A model generated the notes under the pieces. The model ran no database searches and had not been told where the DNA came from. It saw nothing but the letters and a program-made list of their open reading frames with translations. A stretch of 64,000 bases of DNA from positions 558,001-622,000 of the forward strand of contig JAHBTX010000002.1 of assembly GCA_019638395.1 (NCBI GenBank), given 5' to 3'. This DNA comes from Cyclobacteriaceae bacterium. Lineage in GTDB: Bacteria; Bacteroidota; Bacteroidia; Cytophagales; Cyclobacteriaceae. Within the stretch, counting starts at the first letter, position 1. The number at the start of each line of letters is the position of its first letter. Positions 26,116 to 36,102 of the stretch are shown here, in pieces. A program made the position numbers and the translations under genes.

Positions 26116-27630
26116 TTACTTTTGACTTAGAAGTTTTTGGATTAGCTCGAAAGTCTCAGGTGAACTTGGCCGGGGCGCATCTCTAAACTTCAGGTCTCCA
26201 TTCCGATTATAAATTAAATAACGAGGTATTGATTGTACATCTAACTCATTCCACTGAGTGGATGTGACCTTATCAACAACAACATAAGAATTGTTATCGG
26301 GTAAACTATTCTTAACACTAGAGGTTTGCCACTTTACTTTATCATCATCAATCGATAAATAAACAAACACCACATTCTGGCCTTTTAATTTGCTTCTTAA
26401 ATCTTTCGAGGCTGGGAACTCCTGAATACAAGGACCACACCAACTAGCCCAAATATCCACATAAATAATTTTTCCAAAATTCATTTGTAACACCTGATTT
26501 AATGAAGTGCGCTCACTAGTTAAAGAAATCAATTGAATTTCATTGGTTGATGGTGCCTCAAGCTGATACTTAATTAGCAAATGATTTATTAATGTAGAAT
26601 CCCTTATTTCGTCCTTCATTCTCTGGGCGTAAAGTTTATTCTCCTTCAGCTTGCCTCTTTCAAACAATAAATCTAAAGTCTCGAACAGGAACACATCTCT
26701 GAGCTTACCACTAAAATTCTTGTTCGCGACTATCGAGTCGTAAACTATCCGGTAATCAGGAAAATTAGAATTTTTGGTAGAAATTCTATTGACCTTATTG
26801 TCATACAATGTTGCCCGTAATTGAGAAAGCCAAAGTCGGTAAGAATGTCGCCCCAAAAGAGAGTCTGAACCATTTAAGTATTCAGAAACCTGCTTCAAGT
26901 CAGTCGCATTCAGATGTGCATCTTTTATAAATGCGTTTAATTGCAACCGTTGCTTAAGCCAATCAAATGATTTGTTTGATATTAATCCTGCTGAAAACAG
27001 AGAATCAATAAATTCATGTTCTTTTTCTTGTTCGCCAGTAAAGCGAATGGATGCCATTGCTTTTATTTTATCTGTTTGGCCAGCTATTCCAGGCCTTTCT
27101 CCCTCAAGCCCAAAATAATCCGCATTGAACGTTACAAATAACAAAGGATTAAGAAGCTTACACAGCGCGGGGTAACCATTCTGGCAAACCTTTTCCCGAT
27201 ATTTCAAATCGTAGTTTACTTCATATTCCGATACTTCTCGATTTATAACACGTGCCTGTGGGACTTTGTCCGAATACTTAAACAATACTGTATCGCCTCT
27301 TTGAAAAACGTATTCATAATTATCGATTGTCTTTACTCTATGTTGCACTTCAATCGTTTCACGATCGGAGGTTATAATGATTGTATCATTTGGTTCACTT
27401 TTAGGCTTCAGGGTTCTTTGAATTCCATTATCATCATAATACTTAAGTTCATATCTGGCTATTGTATATGCGCTTTTCTGTGTGTCGTTTAGGAATACTT
27501 TATGATCGATTGGAAAATTCTCAAATATCAAAACAATATGCCTTGACTTTAATTTTCCAGAATAGCTTGGGTCATCTTTCACAACGCACGAAGCAAGTAG
27601 CAATGCAACAACTATTAATCTGGCATTCAT
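26116..27630 (-). CDS. TlpA-like thioredoxin lipoprotein
   Basis: The 504-residue protein has a lipobox LLASC (C15) and a long N-terminal part of unknown fold. A C-terminal thioredoxin domain (about 370-500) has WASWCGPC (C398, C401) and an ending VQSIPRYLIYNRNGDL with the cis-proline. It probably reduces or isomerises disulfides, or helps cytochrome c maturation, on the periplasmic side. It converges on the SET-fusion gene, with 22 bases between stops. Confidence 0.85.
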   Translation of the reverse strand: MNARLIVVALLLASCVVKDDPSYSGKLKSRHIVLIFENFPIDHKVFLNDTQKSAYTIARYELKYYDDNGIQRTLKPKSEPNDTIIITSDRETIEVQHRVKTIDNYEYVFQRGDTVLFKYSDKVPQARVINREVSEYEVNYDLKYREKVCQNGYPALCKLLNPLLFVTFNADYFGLEGERPGIAGQTDKIKAMASIRFTGEQEKEHEFIDSLFSAGLISNKSFDWLKQRLQLNAFIKDAHLNATDLKQVSEYLNGSDSLLGRHSYRLWLSQLRATLYDNKVNRISTKNSNFPDYRIVYDSIVANKNFSGKLRDVFLFETLDLLFERGKLKENKLYAQRMKDEIRDSTLINHLLIKYQLEAPSTNEIQLISLTSERTSLNQVLQMNFGKIIYVDIWASWCGPCIQEFPASKDLRSKLKGQNVVFVYLSIDDDKVKWQTSSVKNSLPDNNSYVVVDKVTSTQWNELDVQSIPRYLIYNRNGDLKFRDAPRPSSPETFELIQKLLSQK

Positions 27631-27789
27631 GAATGTAAGTTATAACTAATCCAAATAATGTTACCATACTAAGCCTCATTAAGGCTTTGGATTCCAGAAA
27701 GATTTCGACCGTCTTTTCCGCAATCGGTACCTTGTATAACAACCAAATCCTGTAACTTTCCTTTATAAGTTCTCACTTCACTTACCAAC

Positions 27790-30474
27790 ATGCGGAAAAT
27801 TTATTACCTGATACTACTCATTTTCGTTTCGGTGGCCGTAGTGTGGTATTTTTTTCCCGAATCAAAAATCGACTACAACACGCAGGTAAAACCGATCCTC
27901 AACAAAAAATGCATTGCCTGCCATGGTGGTGTAAAGCGCGAAGCTGAATTCAGTTTGTTGTTCCGGCAGGAAGCATTGGCTAAAGCCGAATCGGGTAAAT
28001 ATGCCATTATACCCGGTGATGCCGCACATAGCGAATTAGTGAAACGCATCACGGCAACTGATCCGCAAGAGCGAATGCCTTATAAAAAAGATCCGCTTAC
28101 GCAGGACGAAATAAACATTCTCACCCAATGGATTGAAGAAGGCGCGGAGTGGGGCGATCATTGGGCTTACGTGGCTGTGAAAGAACAAACCGTTCCTCTT
28201 AAAAACGATTGGGCGTTAACTGAGGTGGATGCATTCGTCTACCAAAAACTTGAAGAGAACAATTTAAAACCTTCCGCTGCAGTTGATAAAGCCACCTTGC
28301 TGCGAAGAGTAAGTTTGGATTTGATTGGCATTCCTGCTCCGGAAGCTATCAGCAAAAAATATTTAACCAATTCAAATGCCGATGCCTATCAAATTTTAGT
28401 GGATGATCTACTTGCCTCCCAACATTATGGCGAGCGCTGGACCAGCATGTGGTTAGACCTTGCCCGCTATGCCGATACCAAAGGCTATGAACGCGATGAT
28501 AGCCGCGCCATCTGGCGTTACCGCGATTGGGTGATCAACGCATTTAATGCCGATATGCCTTACAACCAGTTTATCACCGAGCAATTGGCGGGCGATTTAC
28601 TCGATAATCCTACCGATGATCAATACATCGCCACGGCCTTTCACCGCAACACCATGACCAACGATGAAGGTGGAACTGATAACGAAGAGTTTCGCACTGC
28701 GGCTGTGTTGGATCGGGTAAATACTACGTGGGAAGCACTGATGGGGACCACGTTTGCCTGCGTGCAATGCCATAGTCACCCGTACGATCCATTTACGCAC
28801 GATGAGTATTACAAGTTCATGGCTTTCTTTAACAACTCACGCGATGAAGATACCGAAGCTGAATATCCATTACTTCGCCACTTCGAAAAAGAAGATACTG
28901 AAAAACTAAACACACTTACCGCGTGGATCAATCAAAATATCTCAGCCGAAAAAGCTCAAGAAGTTTATCGCTTTGCTAAAACCTGGCAGCCAAGTATAAA
29001 CTCCATTCAGGCCGATCAGTTTATAAACAGCGAACTCACCGATACTAAGTGGCTCATCTTTCGTAATAACGCGCAATGTCGTTTGCCCAATGTAAATCTT
29101 ACCGGCAGCAACCGGCTTATCTATCGTAATTCCAGTTGGGTAAATGGTGGTGTGTGGAATATTCACTTAGATAGTGTTACGGGGCCGCTTCTTAAATCTG
29201 TTGCGATAAAAAATACATCCAACAAATGGCAGATTGTGGATTTCGAATTTATTCCAGTTGATGGCACACACGATTTATATTTTACGTATAGCAGTCCCAA
29301 CTTAAAAAATGCAGATGGCAGCGGCATGATCTTCGACTGGTTTTACTTTACAGATGATTGGGATAATAATCATCCTGACAAGCGTAAAACATTCTGGGAG
29401 TTGGTGCGCAAAGAACCACCCACCACGCCCATCATGTTAGATAATCCGGATAAGATGAAACGCGCTACTCATATTTTTGAACGCGGCAATTGGTTGGTAA
29501 AAGGCGATGTGGTAGAAGCTGCGGTTCCGCATACGCTCAATGCGTTTCCAAACGATGCGCCCGCAAACAGGTTAGGACTCGCACAATGGATGACAGATCC
29601 CAACCATCCCTTAACAGCACGCACGATTGTTAATCGCGTGTGGGAACAATTGTTTGGAATTGGTTTAGCCGAAACCGTGGAAGATCTCGGCACGCAAGTC
29701 ATCCCCCCCACGCATCCGGAATTATTAGATCACCTGGCGTGGAAATTAGTACACGAATACAACTGGAGTTTAAAAAAACTGATGCGTGAAATTGTATTGT
29801 CTGCCACGTATCAACAAAGCTCAGATGTAAATGAAGAATTATTAGAGAAAGACCCGCTCAATAAATTATACGCACGTGCACCACGCGTACGCTTATCAGC
29901 CGAACAAATACGCGATCAGGCGTTGGCGGTAAGCGGATTGTTGAGTAATAAAATGTATGGCCCGAGTGTAATGCCCTATCAACCGGCTGGCATTTGGAAA
30001 TCGCCCTGGAACGGACAAGATTGGAAGATGAGTGAAGGTGAGGATAAGCATCGGAGATCACTATATACTTATCTAAAGCGCACCGCTCCGTACCCTTCTA
30101 TGCTCACGTTTGATGGTGCTTCGCGTGAAGTGTGTACCGCAAGGCGCATTCGTACCAACACGCCTTTGCAGGCATTGGTAACGTTGAATGATTCAGTATA
30201 TGTAGAAGCGGCACATCACCTCGCATTGAAAATGCAAACCCAATCATCCGTGAAGGAACAGATAGGTGCTGCATACGAATTAGCGACCGGCCAGAAAATT
30301 ACCGAACGAAAATTGGCAGCGTTTGAAAAACTATATGCCGAAGGAATAAAGGAATATCAGGGCGGAACGATGGTAAAGGTTCGCAACAAGAAAGAAGAAC
30401 AACCACAACTGAAGGCACTGAGTTTAGTGGCGACTGCAATATTAAATTTAGACGAAGTTGTAACGAAGAATTAA
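27790..30474 (+). CDS. PSD1/DUF1549-DUF1553 planctomycete-type cytochrome protein
   Basis: The 894-residue exported protein begins with a membrane/signal segment (3-21) and a heme-binding C41-I-A-C44-H45 in the planctomycete cytochrome domain, with MPYKKDPLTQDEI. DUF1549 (about 205-365) follows and carries a second CxxCH at C324-C327-H328, before SHPYDPF. DUF1553 (about 595-850) ends it, with LARTPRVRLSAEQIRDQAL-like text and CTARRIRTNTPLQAL. Function is unknown; such genes pair with DUF1501 genes, as here. It leads a nine-gene cluster. Confidence 0.9.
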   Translation: MRKIYYLILLIFVSVAVVWYFFPESKIDYNTQVKPILNKKCIACHGGVKREAEFSLLFRQEALAKAESGKYAIIPGDAAHSELVKRITATDPQERMPYKKDPLTQDEINILTQWIEEGAEWGDHWAYVAVKEQTVPLKNDWALTEVDAFVYQKLEENNLKPSAAVDKATLLRRVSLDLIGIPAPEAISKKYLTNSNADAYQILVDDLLASQHYGERWTSMWLDLARYADTKGYERDDSRAIWRYRDWVINAFNADMPYNQFITEQLAGDLLDNPTDDQYIATAFHRNTMTNDEGGTDNEEFRTAAVLDRVNTTWEALMGTTFACVQCHSHPYDPFTHDEYYKFMAFFNNSRDEDTEAEYPLLRHFEKEDTEKLNTLTAWINQNISAEKAQEVYRFAKTWQPSINSIQADQFINSELTDTKWLIFRNNAQCRLPNVNLTGSNRLIYRNSSWVNGGVWNIHLDSVTGPLLKSVAIKNTSNKWQIVDFEFIPVDGTHDLYFTYSSPNLKNADGSGMIFDWFYFTDDWDNNHPDKRKTFWELVRKEPPTTPIMLDNPDKMKRATHIFERGNWLVKGDVVEAAVPHTLNAFPNDAPANRLGLAQWMTDPNHPLTARTIVNRVWEQLFGIGLAETVEDLGTQVIPPTHPELLDHLAWKLVHEYNWSLKKLMREIVLSATYQQSSDVNEELLEKDPLNKLYARAPRVRLSAEQIRDQALAVSGLLSNKMYGPSVMPYQPAGIWKSPWNGQDWKMSEGEDKHRRSLYTYLKRTAPYPSMLTFDGASREVCTARRIRTNTPLQALVTLNDSVYVEAAHHLALKMQTQSSVKEQIGAAYELATGQKITERKLAAFEKLYAEGIKEYQGGTMVKVRNKKEEQPQLKALSLVATAILNLDEVVTKN

Positions 30475-30563
30475 ATTTTAAACCGCAGAGGGCACAGAGA
30501 AGCGCAAAGTGGTTTTGAAAAAATTGGATTAACCGTAACTAAATAACTTACACCACACTCAAG

Positions 30564-30583
30564 CCCCTCTCCAAGGAGAGGGG
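30564..30583. repeat. dispersed hairpin CCCCTCTCC-AA-GGAGAGGGG
   Basis: A 9-base perfect stem (30564-30572 with 30575-30583) has a two-base loop. It is flanked by GGTTGGGGTGAGG, the reverse complement of the text beside the big palindrome at 60117-60158, so both belong to one dispersed family. It lies between the cytochrome gene and the DUF1501 gene. The preceding ACCGCAGAGGGCACAGAG (30482-30499) also looks like a dispersed repeat word. Confidence 0.6.
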
Positions 30584-30605
30584 TTGGGGTGAGGCAAACT
30601 AACAC

Positions 30606-30627
30606 AAGGTCTGTGTCCGCACAGACC
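30606..30627. repeat. dispersed hairpin AGGTCTGTG-TCCG-CACAGACCT
   Basis: A 9-base perfect stem with a TCCG loop ends seven bases before the ATG of the DUF1501 gene. If transcribed, it would sit in the initiation region and could affect translation. It is the second of three related hairpins. Confidence 0.7.
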
Positions 30628-30634
30628 TACAACC

Positions 30635-32125
30635 ATGAACGAAAAAATTATCCACGAACTTCAGCGTAAACAACTCGAAGAAACTACCAGGCGACATTTT
30701 CTGCGCGAATGTATTGCCGGCATGGGCGGACTTGCGCTTGCGTCTGTATTTGGAAGTTGTAATCCGTTCGAGAAGCAAGACAAATACGCGGCCCTGTTTT
30801 CATCAAACCCACTTGCACCCAAAGCACCCCAGTTTATTCCCAAAGCCAAGTCGGTAATTTATTTGCACATGGCGGGTGCGCCTTCGCAGTTAGAGTTGTT
30901 CGATTATAAACCGGCCTTGCACAAACTCGATGGCCAGGATTGCCCGCAGTCGTTGCTGGAAGGAAAAAAATTTGCTTTCATTCGTGGTGTACCAAAAATG
31001 TTGGGGCCACAGGCAAGCTTTAAACAATACGGGCAAAGTGGAGCGTGGGTATCCGAAAACCTGCCCCACTTTTCTTCTATAGTAGATGAAGTTACTTTTC
31101 TGAAGGCCATGCAAACCGATCAATTCAATCATGGCCCCGCACAATTATTAATGCACACCGGCAGCGCACGTTTAGGCCGACCCAGTATGGGCTCTTGGGT
31201 GACGTACGGGTTGGGAAGTGAGAATCAAAACTTACCGGGCTTTGTGGTGCTTACTTCGGGTGGAACAAATCCCGATGCGGGTAAGAGTGTATGGGGCAGT
31301 GGATTTCTTCCGTCTGTCTATCAAGGTGTGCAATGCCGCAGCGAAGGCGATCCGGTGTTATTCATCAAAGATCCTGAACACGTTACCCGTGATCTGCGCA
31401 AAGCATCCATCGATGCTATTAACGAAGTGAATAAAATTCATTACGAAGAAAAAGGTGATCCGGAAATTCTATCGCGCATTGCACAATATGAAATGGCATA
31501 TCGCATGCAGATCTCTGTGCCCGAAGTAATGAACATCAATGACGAACCAAAATATATTCACGAAATGTATGGCACCAAACCGGGCGAAGTAAGTCTGGCC
31601 AATAACATTCTGCTTGCGCGAAAGCTGGTAGAGAAAGGTGTGCGCTTCGTGCAGATTTTTGATTGGGGTTGGGATAGTCATGGAACTGATTCCAATCTTG
31701 CTATTGATGTGGGCTTCGTAAACAAATGTCGCACCGTTGATAAAGCCATGACGGCATTGGTACTTGATCTGAAACAACGTGGCTTGTTAGATGAAACATT
31801 AGTAGTGTGGGGTGGTGAGTTTGGTCGCACACCCATGGCGGAAAATCGCGAGGGCAAAAAGAATCCGTTTAAAGGTCGTGATCATCACACCGAAGCCTTT
31901 ACAATCTGGATGGCGGGTGGTGGAATGAAAAAAGGATTTACCTATGGCGAAACAGATGAGATTGGTTACTCGGCCATCAACGGCAAAACAACTCCGTTCG
32001 ACTTACAGGCAACCATTTTGCATCAGTTAGGTTTCGATCATGAAAAACTTACCTACGAATTTCAAGGCCGGCCATTCCGGTTAACTGATGTACACGGAAA
32101 AGTTATTCACGAAATACTTGGGTGA
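30635..32125 (+). CDS. DUF1501 family exported protein (sulfatase-like fold)
   Basis: The 496-residue protein has a Tat-type signal (TTRRHFLRECIAGMGG, near 17-32). DUF1501 features follow: VIYLHMAGAPSQLELFDYKP, MHTGSARLGRPSMGSWVTYG, DWGWDSHG, GGEFGRTP and GRDHH. DUF1501 proteins have an alkaline-phosphatase/sulfatase-like fold and occur beside DUF1549/DUF1553 genes, as here. The substrate is not known. The stop overlaps the next start as TGATG. Confidence 0.9.
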   Translation: MNEKIIHELQRKQLEETTRRHFLRECIAGMGGLALASVFGSCNPFEKQDKYAALFSSNPLAPKAPQFIPKAKSVIYLHMAGAPSQLELFDYKPALHKLDGQDCPQSLLEGKKFAFIRGVPKMLGPQASFKQYGQSGAWVSENLPHFSSIVDEVTFLKAMQTDQFNHGPAQLLMHTGSARLGRPSMGSWVTYGLGSENQNLPGFVVLTSGGTNPDAGKSVWGSGFLPSVYQGVQCRSEGDPVLFIKDPEHVTRDLRKASIDAINEVNKIHYEEKGDPEILSRIAQYEMAYRMQISVPEVMNINDEPKYIHEMYGTKPGEVSLANNILLARKLVEKGVRFVQIFDWGWDSHGTDSNLAIDVGFVNKCRTVDKAMTALVLDLKQRGLLDETLVVWGGEFGRTPMAENREGKKNPFKGRDHHTEAFTIWMAGGGMKKGFTYGETDEIGYSAINGKTTPFDLQATILHQLGFDHEKLTYEFQGRPFRLTDVHGKVIHEILG

Positions 32126-33042
32126 TGAAAATTAATAGAAGAAACTTTATGAGAACAACAGCATTGGCCAGTACCGGATTAATGATGAATACGTTGGAGA
32201 GTTTTGCCAAGCCACTTACACATACAACACAAGCGGGATACTCACTGCTGGTCTTTGCAACCAACTGGGGCTTCAACGGTTCGTACGATGAATTTTGTGC
32301 GAAAGCAAAAGCGGCAGGTTACGATGGTTGCGAAATCTGGTGGCCGGGCGATGCAACGGATCGCAAAAAATTATTGGATGCACTTGCCAGGCACAATCTT
32401 AAAATCGGGTTTCTGTATGGCAATGGCGAAAAAGATTTTGCCAGGCATGAAGCACAGTTCAATCAATTCTTATCAGATGCAGTTGCAGCCAAACCCGTTT
32501 TTATAAACTGCCATAGCGGTAAAGATTATTTTACGGCCGATCAGAAAGAAAAACTCATCAAACATTCCATTACCGTTTCTTCGCAGAGCGGAATTCCCAT
32601 CTATCACGAAACCCATCGCGGAAGAGGTTTATACGCTGCCCCCGTTACGGAAGAATTAATCAAACGTGTACCCGGCTTGCGGTTAACGCTCGATATTTCG
32701 CATTGGTGCAATGTGCATGAATCATATCTGGAAGATCAGGCCGAAACCATTGCTCTCGCACTTAATCGTACCGATCATATTCATGCGCGCATTGGCCATC
32801 CGGAAGGACCACAAGTAAACGATCCACGCGCACCCGAGTGGGACTATGCTGTTAAAACTCATTTTGCATGGTGGGATAAAGTGGTTGAAGAAAAAAAGAA
32901 AGCGGGCAAACAAATGACATTCCTAACGGAGTTTGGTCCGGTAGATTACATGCCGGCTTTGCCCTACACGCGTCAACCGGTTGCTGATCAATGGGCAATT
33001 AATGTGTACATGATGGAAGTTTTGCGAAAGCGCTATTCTTAA
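32125..33042 (+). CDS. exported sugar-phosphate isomerase/epimerase-like TIM-barrel protein
   Basis: The ATG at 32125 overlaps the DUF1501 stop by one base (TGATG); a GTG three bases earlier is less likely. The 305-residue protein has a Tat signal (NRRNFMRTTALASTG). A xylose-isomerase-like TIM barrel follows, with YDGCEIWWPGD, FINCHSGKDYF, IYHETHRGR, LDISHWC, DHIHARIGHPEGPQ and a late FLTEFGP; the glutamates and histidines are in metal-binding places. Periplasmic location is implied. It likely modifies the sugar handled by this cluster (inference). Confidence 0.85.
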   Translation: MKINRRNFMRTTALASTGLMMNTLESFAKPLTHTTQAGYSLLVFATNWGFNGSYDEFCAKAKAAGYDGCEIWWPGDATDRKKLLDALARHNLKIGFLYGNGEKDFARHEAQFNQFLSDAVAAKPVFINCHSGKDYFTADQKEKLIKHSITVSSQSGIPIYHETHRGRGLYAAPVTEELIKRVPGLRLTLDISHWCNVHESYLEDQAETIALALNRTDHIHARIGHPEGPQVNDPRAPEWDYAVKTHFAWWDKVVEEKKKAGKQMTFLTEFGPVDYMPALPYTRQPVADQWAINVYMMEVLRKRYS

Positions 33043-33049
33043 TATAATA

Positions 33050-34390
33050 ATGGAGTTCATCGGCCGCTTACATCCGTTACTCGTTCACTTGCCCATCGGG
33101 ATTTTGCTGCTGGTTGTATTATTTGAATGGCTTCCATTTCGCAAACCGTACAAATCACTCAGAAGATCCATTCGGTTTATTTTATGGTTGGGATTTCTGG
33201 CGGCATTGTTTTCAGTAATTACTGGTCTGCTACTTAAAGAAAATGGCGAATACGACCCACAGAGTATAAAGCTGCACCAGTTTTCGGGAATTGCTCTTGC
33301 CGTGATTACGTTGGTATATGCATGGGCTCGAGGGCAGAAGAAATTAAAGGCCATCTATAAATTTTTATCAATACTCATGCTTGCGCTGATTATTGCAACC
33401 GGACATTTAGGTGGCACACTTACACATGGAGAGAATTTTTTGTTCGTTTCCTCTTCCGAAAATTCTGAGCTATCTCAAGTTGATTTACAACAAGCTCACT
33501 TTTATAATGATTTGGTAAAACCGATTCTAGATTCGAAGTGCTACTCGTGTCATGGTTCAGGCAAACAGAAAGGTAAACTCAGATTAGATGCTCCCGAGCA
33601 TATTTTAAAAGGTGGAAAGGGTGGCGTTGTGTTGGTGGCTGGCAAGGTTGATGAAAGCGAATTGATCAACAGAACCTTATTACCCCTTGATGATGATGAC
33701 CACATGCCGCCCAAAGAGAAAGCGCAACTTACACCAATTGAAATTGAAATCTTGAAACTTTGGATTTCATCCGGTGCTGATTTTGATAAGTCAGTGGTTG
33801 AAAGCAATCAGGTGAATGCGCTGCAAAAAATCATTGCGACTAAAACAATTTCTTTAGCAGAAGTTCCGGAAGGCAATGCAGGTGCTGCCGATCAAAAAAT
33901 TATTCAGTCGTTAAGTCGGTTGGGTGCTGTTGTGTTGCCCGTTGCAGCTGGTAGCAACTACCTTTCGGTAAACCTTGTGAATGTGACGGAAGTTGATTCT
34001 GCTCTTAGAATTTTAGTGAAAGTAAAACAACAACTTGTTTGGCTGAAGGCAGGCGACCTTCCTGTTGCTGATTCCCATCTGAATCAAGTCTCGCAATTAA
34101 CACAACTCACCAAGCTTAGTCTGGAGCGAACTGCCATTACTGATATTGCGCTCACCAAACTTAATTCCTTAAAACAACTTCAGTATCTAAACCTCAACCA
34201 AACAAAAGTTACCGCTACCGGAATAAAATCCTTGCGTGAATTAAAAGACCTGCATTCACTCTATATTTATGGAACCGAAGTAAAAGCAACTGACTTGGCA
34301 GATTTACAGCAAGTATTTCCCAACACAAAAGTTGAATTCGGAAATTATATAGTACCAACCCTTGAAACAGATACCACTATCTTAAAGTAA
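33050..34390 (+). CDS. membrane protein with DUF2231, planctomycete cytochrome c and LRR parts
   Basis: The 446-residue protein has four N-terminal membrane helices (DUF2231-like, LHPLLVHLPIGILLL) and then a cytochrome c domain with C164-Y-S-C167-H168 and HMPPKEKAQLTPIE. The C-terminal part (about 330-430) has leucine-rich repeats such as LTQLTKLSLERTAIT and LKQLQYLNLNQTKVT. It probably passes electrons or docks the exported enzymes of the cluster at the membrane (inference). It starts 7 bases after the previous gene. Confidence 0.85.
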   Translation: MEFIGRLHPLLVHLPIGILLLVVLFEWLPFRKPYKSLRRSIRFILWLGFLAALFSVITGLLLKENGEYDPQSIKLHQFSGIALAVITLVYAWARGQKKLKAIYKFLSILMLALIIATGHLGGTLTHGENFLFVSSSENSELSQVDLQQAHFYNDLVKPILDSKCYSCHGSGKQKGKLRLDAPEHILKGGKGGVVLVAGKVDESELINRTLLPLDDDDHMPPKEKAQLTPIEIEILKLWISSGADFDKSVVESNQVNALQKIIATKTISLAEVPEGNAGAADQKIIQSLSRLGAVVLPVAAGSNYLSVNLVNVTEVDSALRILVKVKQQLVWLKAGDLPVADSHLNQVSQLTQLTKLSLERTAITDIALTKLNSLKQLQYLNLNQTKVTATGIKSLRELKDLHSLYIYGTEVKATDLADLQQVFPNTKVEFGNYIVPTLETDTTILK

Positions 34391-34429
34391 ACTTGAATTT
34401 TCTATCTTTCGAGTCTTGTACGAAACAAA

Positions 34430-35209
34430 ATGCTTGAAAATAAATCCATCGTAATTATTGGCGGAACAACCGGCCTCGGCTTGACCGCAGCAAAAGCATT
34501 TGCGCGCGAAGGTGCCAATGTAGTTGTGGTTGGTCGCAGTGCCGATAGTGTAAACGAAGCACAACAGCAGCTTGGAAAAAATTCGGTTGCCCTTGCGGGG
34601 GATGCTACTCAACCCGGAGTTGCTCAACAAGCTATCGAAACATGTTTAGAAAAATTTAAAAGCTTTGATGGCCTGTATCACGTAGCAGGTGGCAGCGGGC
34701 GCAAGTTTGGCGATGGCCCCTTGCACGAATTATCGTTGGAAGGCTGGAACAAAACATTTGAATTGAATCTTACTTCACTCATGCTTTCAAATCAGGCCGC
34801 AGTACAAACTTTCTTGAAACAAAAAACCAGTGGCACTATTCTCAACATGGGTTCGGTGCTGGGCTTTTCACCTTCGCCTCAACATTTTGTAACGCATGCG
34901 TATGCAGCCACTAAAGCCGCAGTGATTGGTTTTACCAAATCAACAGCTGCCTATTATGCAAAAGATAATATTCGCATTAACGTATTGGCACCAGCGCTGG
35001 TAGAAACACCGATGGCCCAACGGGCTGCGAATGACGAAGCTATTTTATCGTTCATCAAAACAAAACAACCATTAGACGGTGGCCGCATCGGCAAACCGGA
35101 AGACTTAGATGGTGCTGCGGTTTATTTTATGTCCGATCAATCACGATTTACAACCGGACAAGTTTTGGCTATTGATGGTGGTTGGGATTTAAGTGAAGGA
35201 CAATATTAG
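34430..35209 (+). CDS. short-chain dehydrogenase/reductase
   Basis: The 259-residue classical SDR has an NAD(P)-binding GGTTGLG motif, VAGGSG, catalytic Ser in MGSVLG and YAATK with the active Tyr and Lys, plus a late GQVLAIDGGW. It probably oxidises or reduces a hydroxyl of a sugar or other metabolite of this cluster. The 39-base gap from the previous gene and the 1-base gap to the ROK gene place it in the operon. Confidence 0.88.
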   Translation: MLENKSIVIIGGTTGLGLTAAKAFAREGANVVVVGRSADSVNEAQQQLGKNSVALAGDATQPGVAQQAIETCLEKFKSFDGLYHVAGGSGRKFGDGPLHELSLEGWNKTFELNLTSLMLSNQAAVQTFLKQKTSGTILNMGSVLGFSPSPQHFVTHAYAATKAAVIGFTKSTAAYYAKDNIRINVLAPALVETPMAQRAANDEAILSFIKTKQPLDGGRIGKPEDLDGAAVYFMSDQSRFTTGQVLAIDGGWDLSEGQY

Positions 35210-35210
35210 T

Positions 35211-36098
35211 ATGGAACACGCGATAGGAATTGATTTAGGTTGCACGCACATCAAAGCCATACTGGTAAAGGCCGATGGCTCAATCGTAAAAGAAATCCGG
35301 CAGGATACGGATGAGCAAAATGATACACACTGGAAAGAATCCGTAAAGCAGATCATTAGGCAATTCAAAAAAGAAACCGCACAGATTAAGGCAATCGGAC
35401 TTTCAGCTCCCGGTCTTGCCAATGCAAGCAATACATGCATTGAATTTATGCCGGGTCGGTTACCGGGGTTAGAAAATTTTAACTGGAGTGATTTTACAGG
35501 TGAGCGCATTTACGTGTTGAATGATGCGCATGCAGCCTTGATGGCCGAAGCGCAATTTGGTGCGGCTAAGCATAAGAGATATGCATTCATCCTTACATTG
35601 GGTACCGGAGTGGGTGGTGGAATTTTAATTGATGGAAAACTATATCAGGGTGTTGGACAAATGGCTGGTCACCTGGGCCACACTACCGTAGATGCCATGG
35701 ATGATAATAAAGACGTTACCAACATGCCGGGTAGCCTGGAAGATGCTATCGGTAATCTTTCTATCGAAGCGAGAACCAAAGGCAAATTTAAAACTACGTG
35801 GGATCTGGTGCAGGCTTATCAAAAGGGAGATGATTTTGCCACAGAAGTCTGGCTTACTTCGGTGCGCAAGCTGGCGGCAAGCATTGCTTCGTTCATTAAT
35901 ATTCTCTCACCCGAAGTGGTAATTATTGGTGGCGGTATTTCAAAAGCGGAAGAGACCTTAATGAAACCATTGCAGCAGTTTGTGAATGAATTTGAATGGC
36001 AACCCGGTGGTAAAAAAACAGAGATTCAACTCGCACACTTTTCCGATCTTGCCGGAGCGTTAGGCGCAGCAGGGTTTGCGCTTTCAAAAATTAATTAG
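35211..36098 (+). CDS. ROK family sugar kinase-like protein without the zinc motif
   Basis: The ATG at 35211 (MEHAIGIDLG) lies one base after the SDR stop; an upstream in-frame start at 35193 would overlap the SDR. The 295-residue protein has the ATPase motif IGIDLGCTHIKA, catalytic DAHAA, LGTGVGGGIL and a late VVIIGGGIS. The usual ROK zinc motif CxCGxxGC after GHxTVD is absent, replaced by a segment with NMPGSLEDAIG. It may phosphorylate a sugar; a non-enzymatic role cannot be excluded. Confidence 0.82.
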   Translation: MEHAIGIDLGCTHIKAILVKADGSIVKEIRQDTDEQNDTHWKESVKQIIRQFKKETAQIKAIGLSAPGLANASNTCIEFMPGRLPGLENFNWSDFTGERIYVLNDAHAALMAEAQFGAAKHKRYAFILTLGTGVGGGILIDGKLYQGVGQMAGHLGHTTVDAMDDNKDVTNMPGSLEDAIGNLSIEARTKGKFKTTWDLVQAYQKGDDFATEVWLTSVRKLAASIASFINILSPEVVIIGGGISKAEETLMKPLQQFVNEFEWQPGGKKTEIQLAHFSDLAGALGAAGFALSKIN

Positions 36099-36102
36099 GT
36101 TT

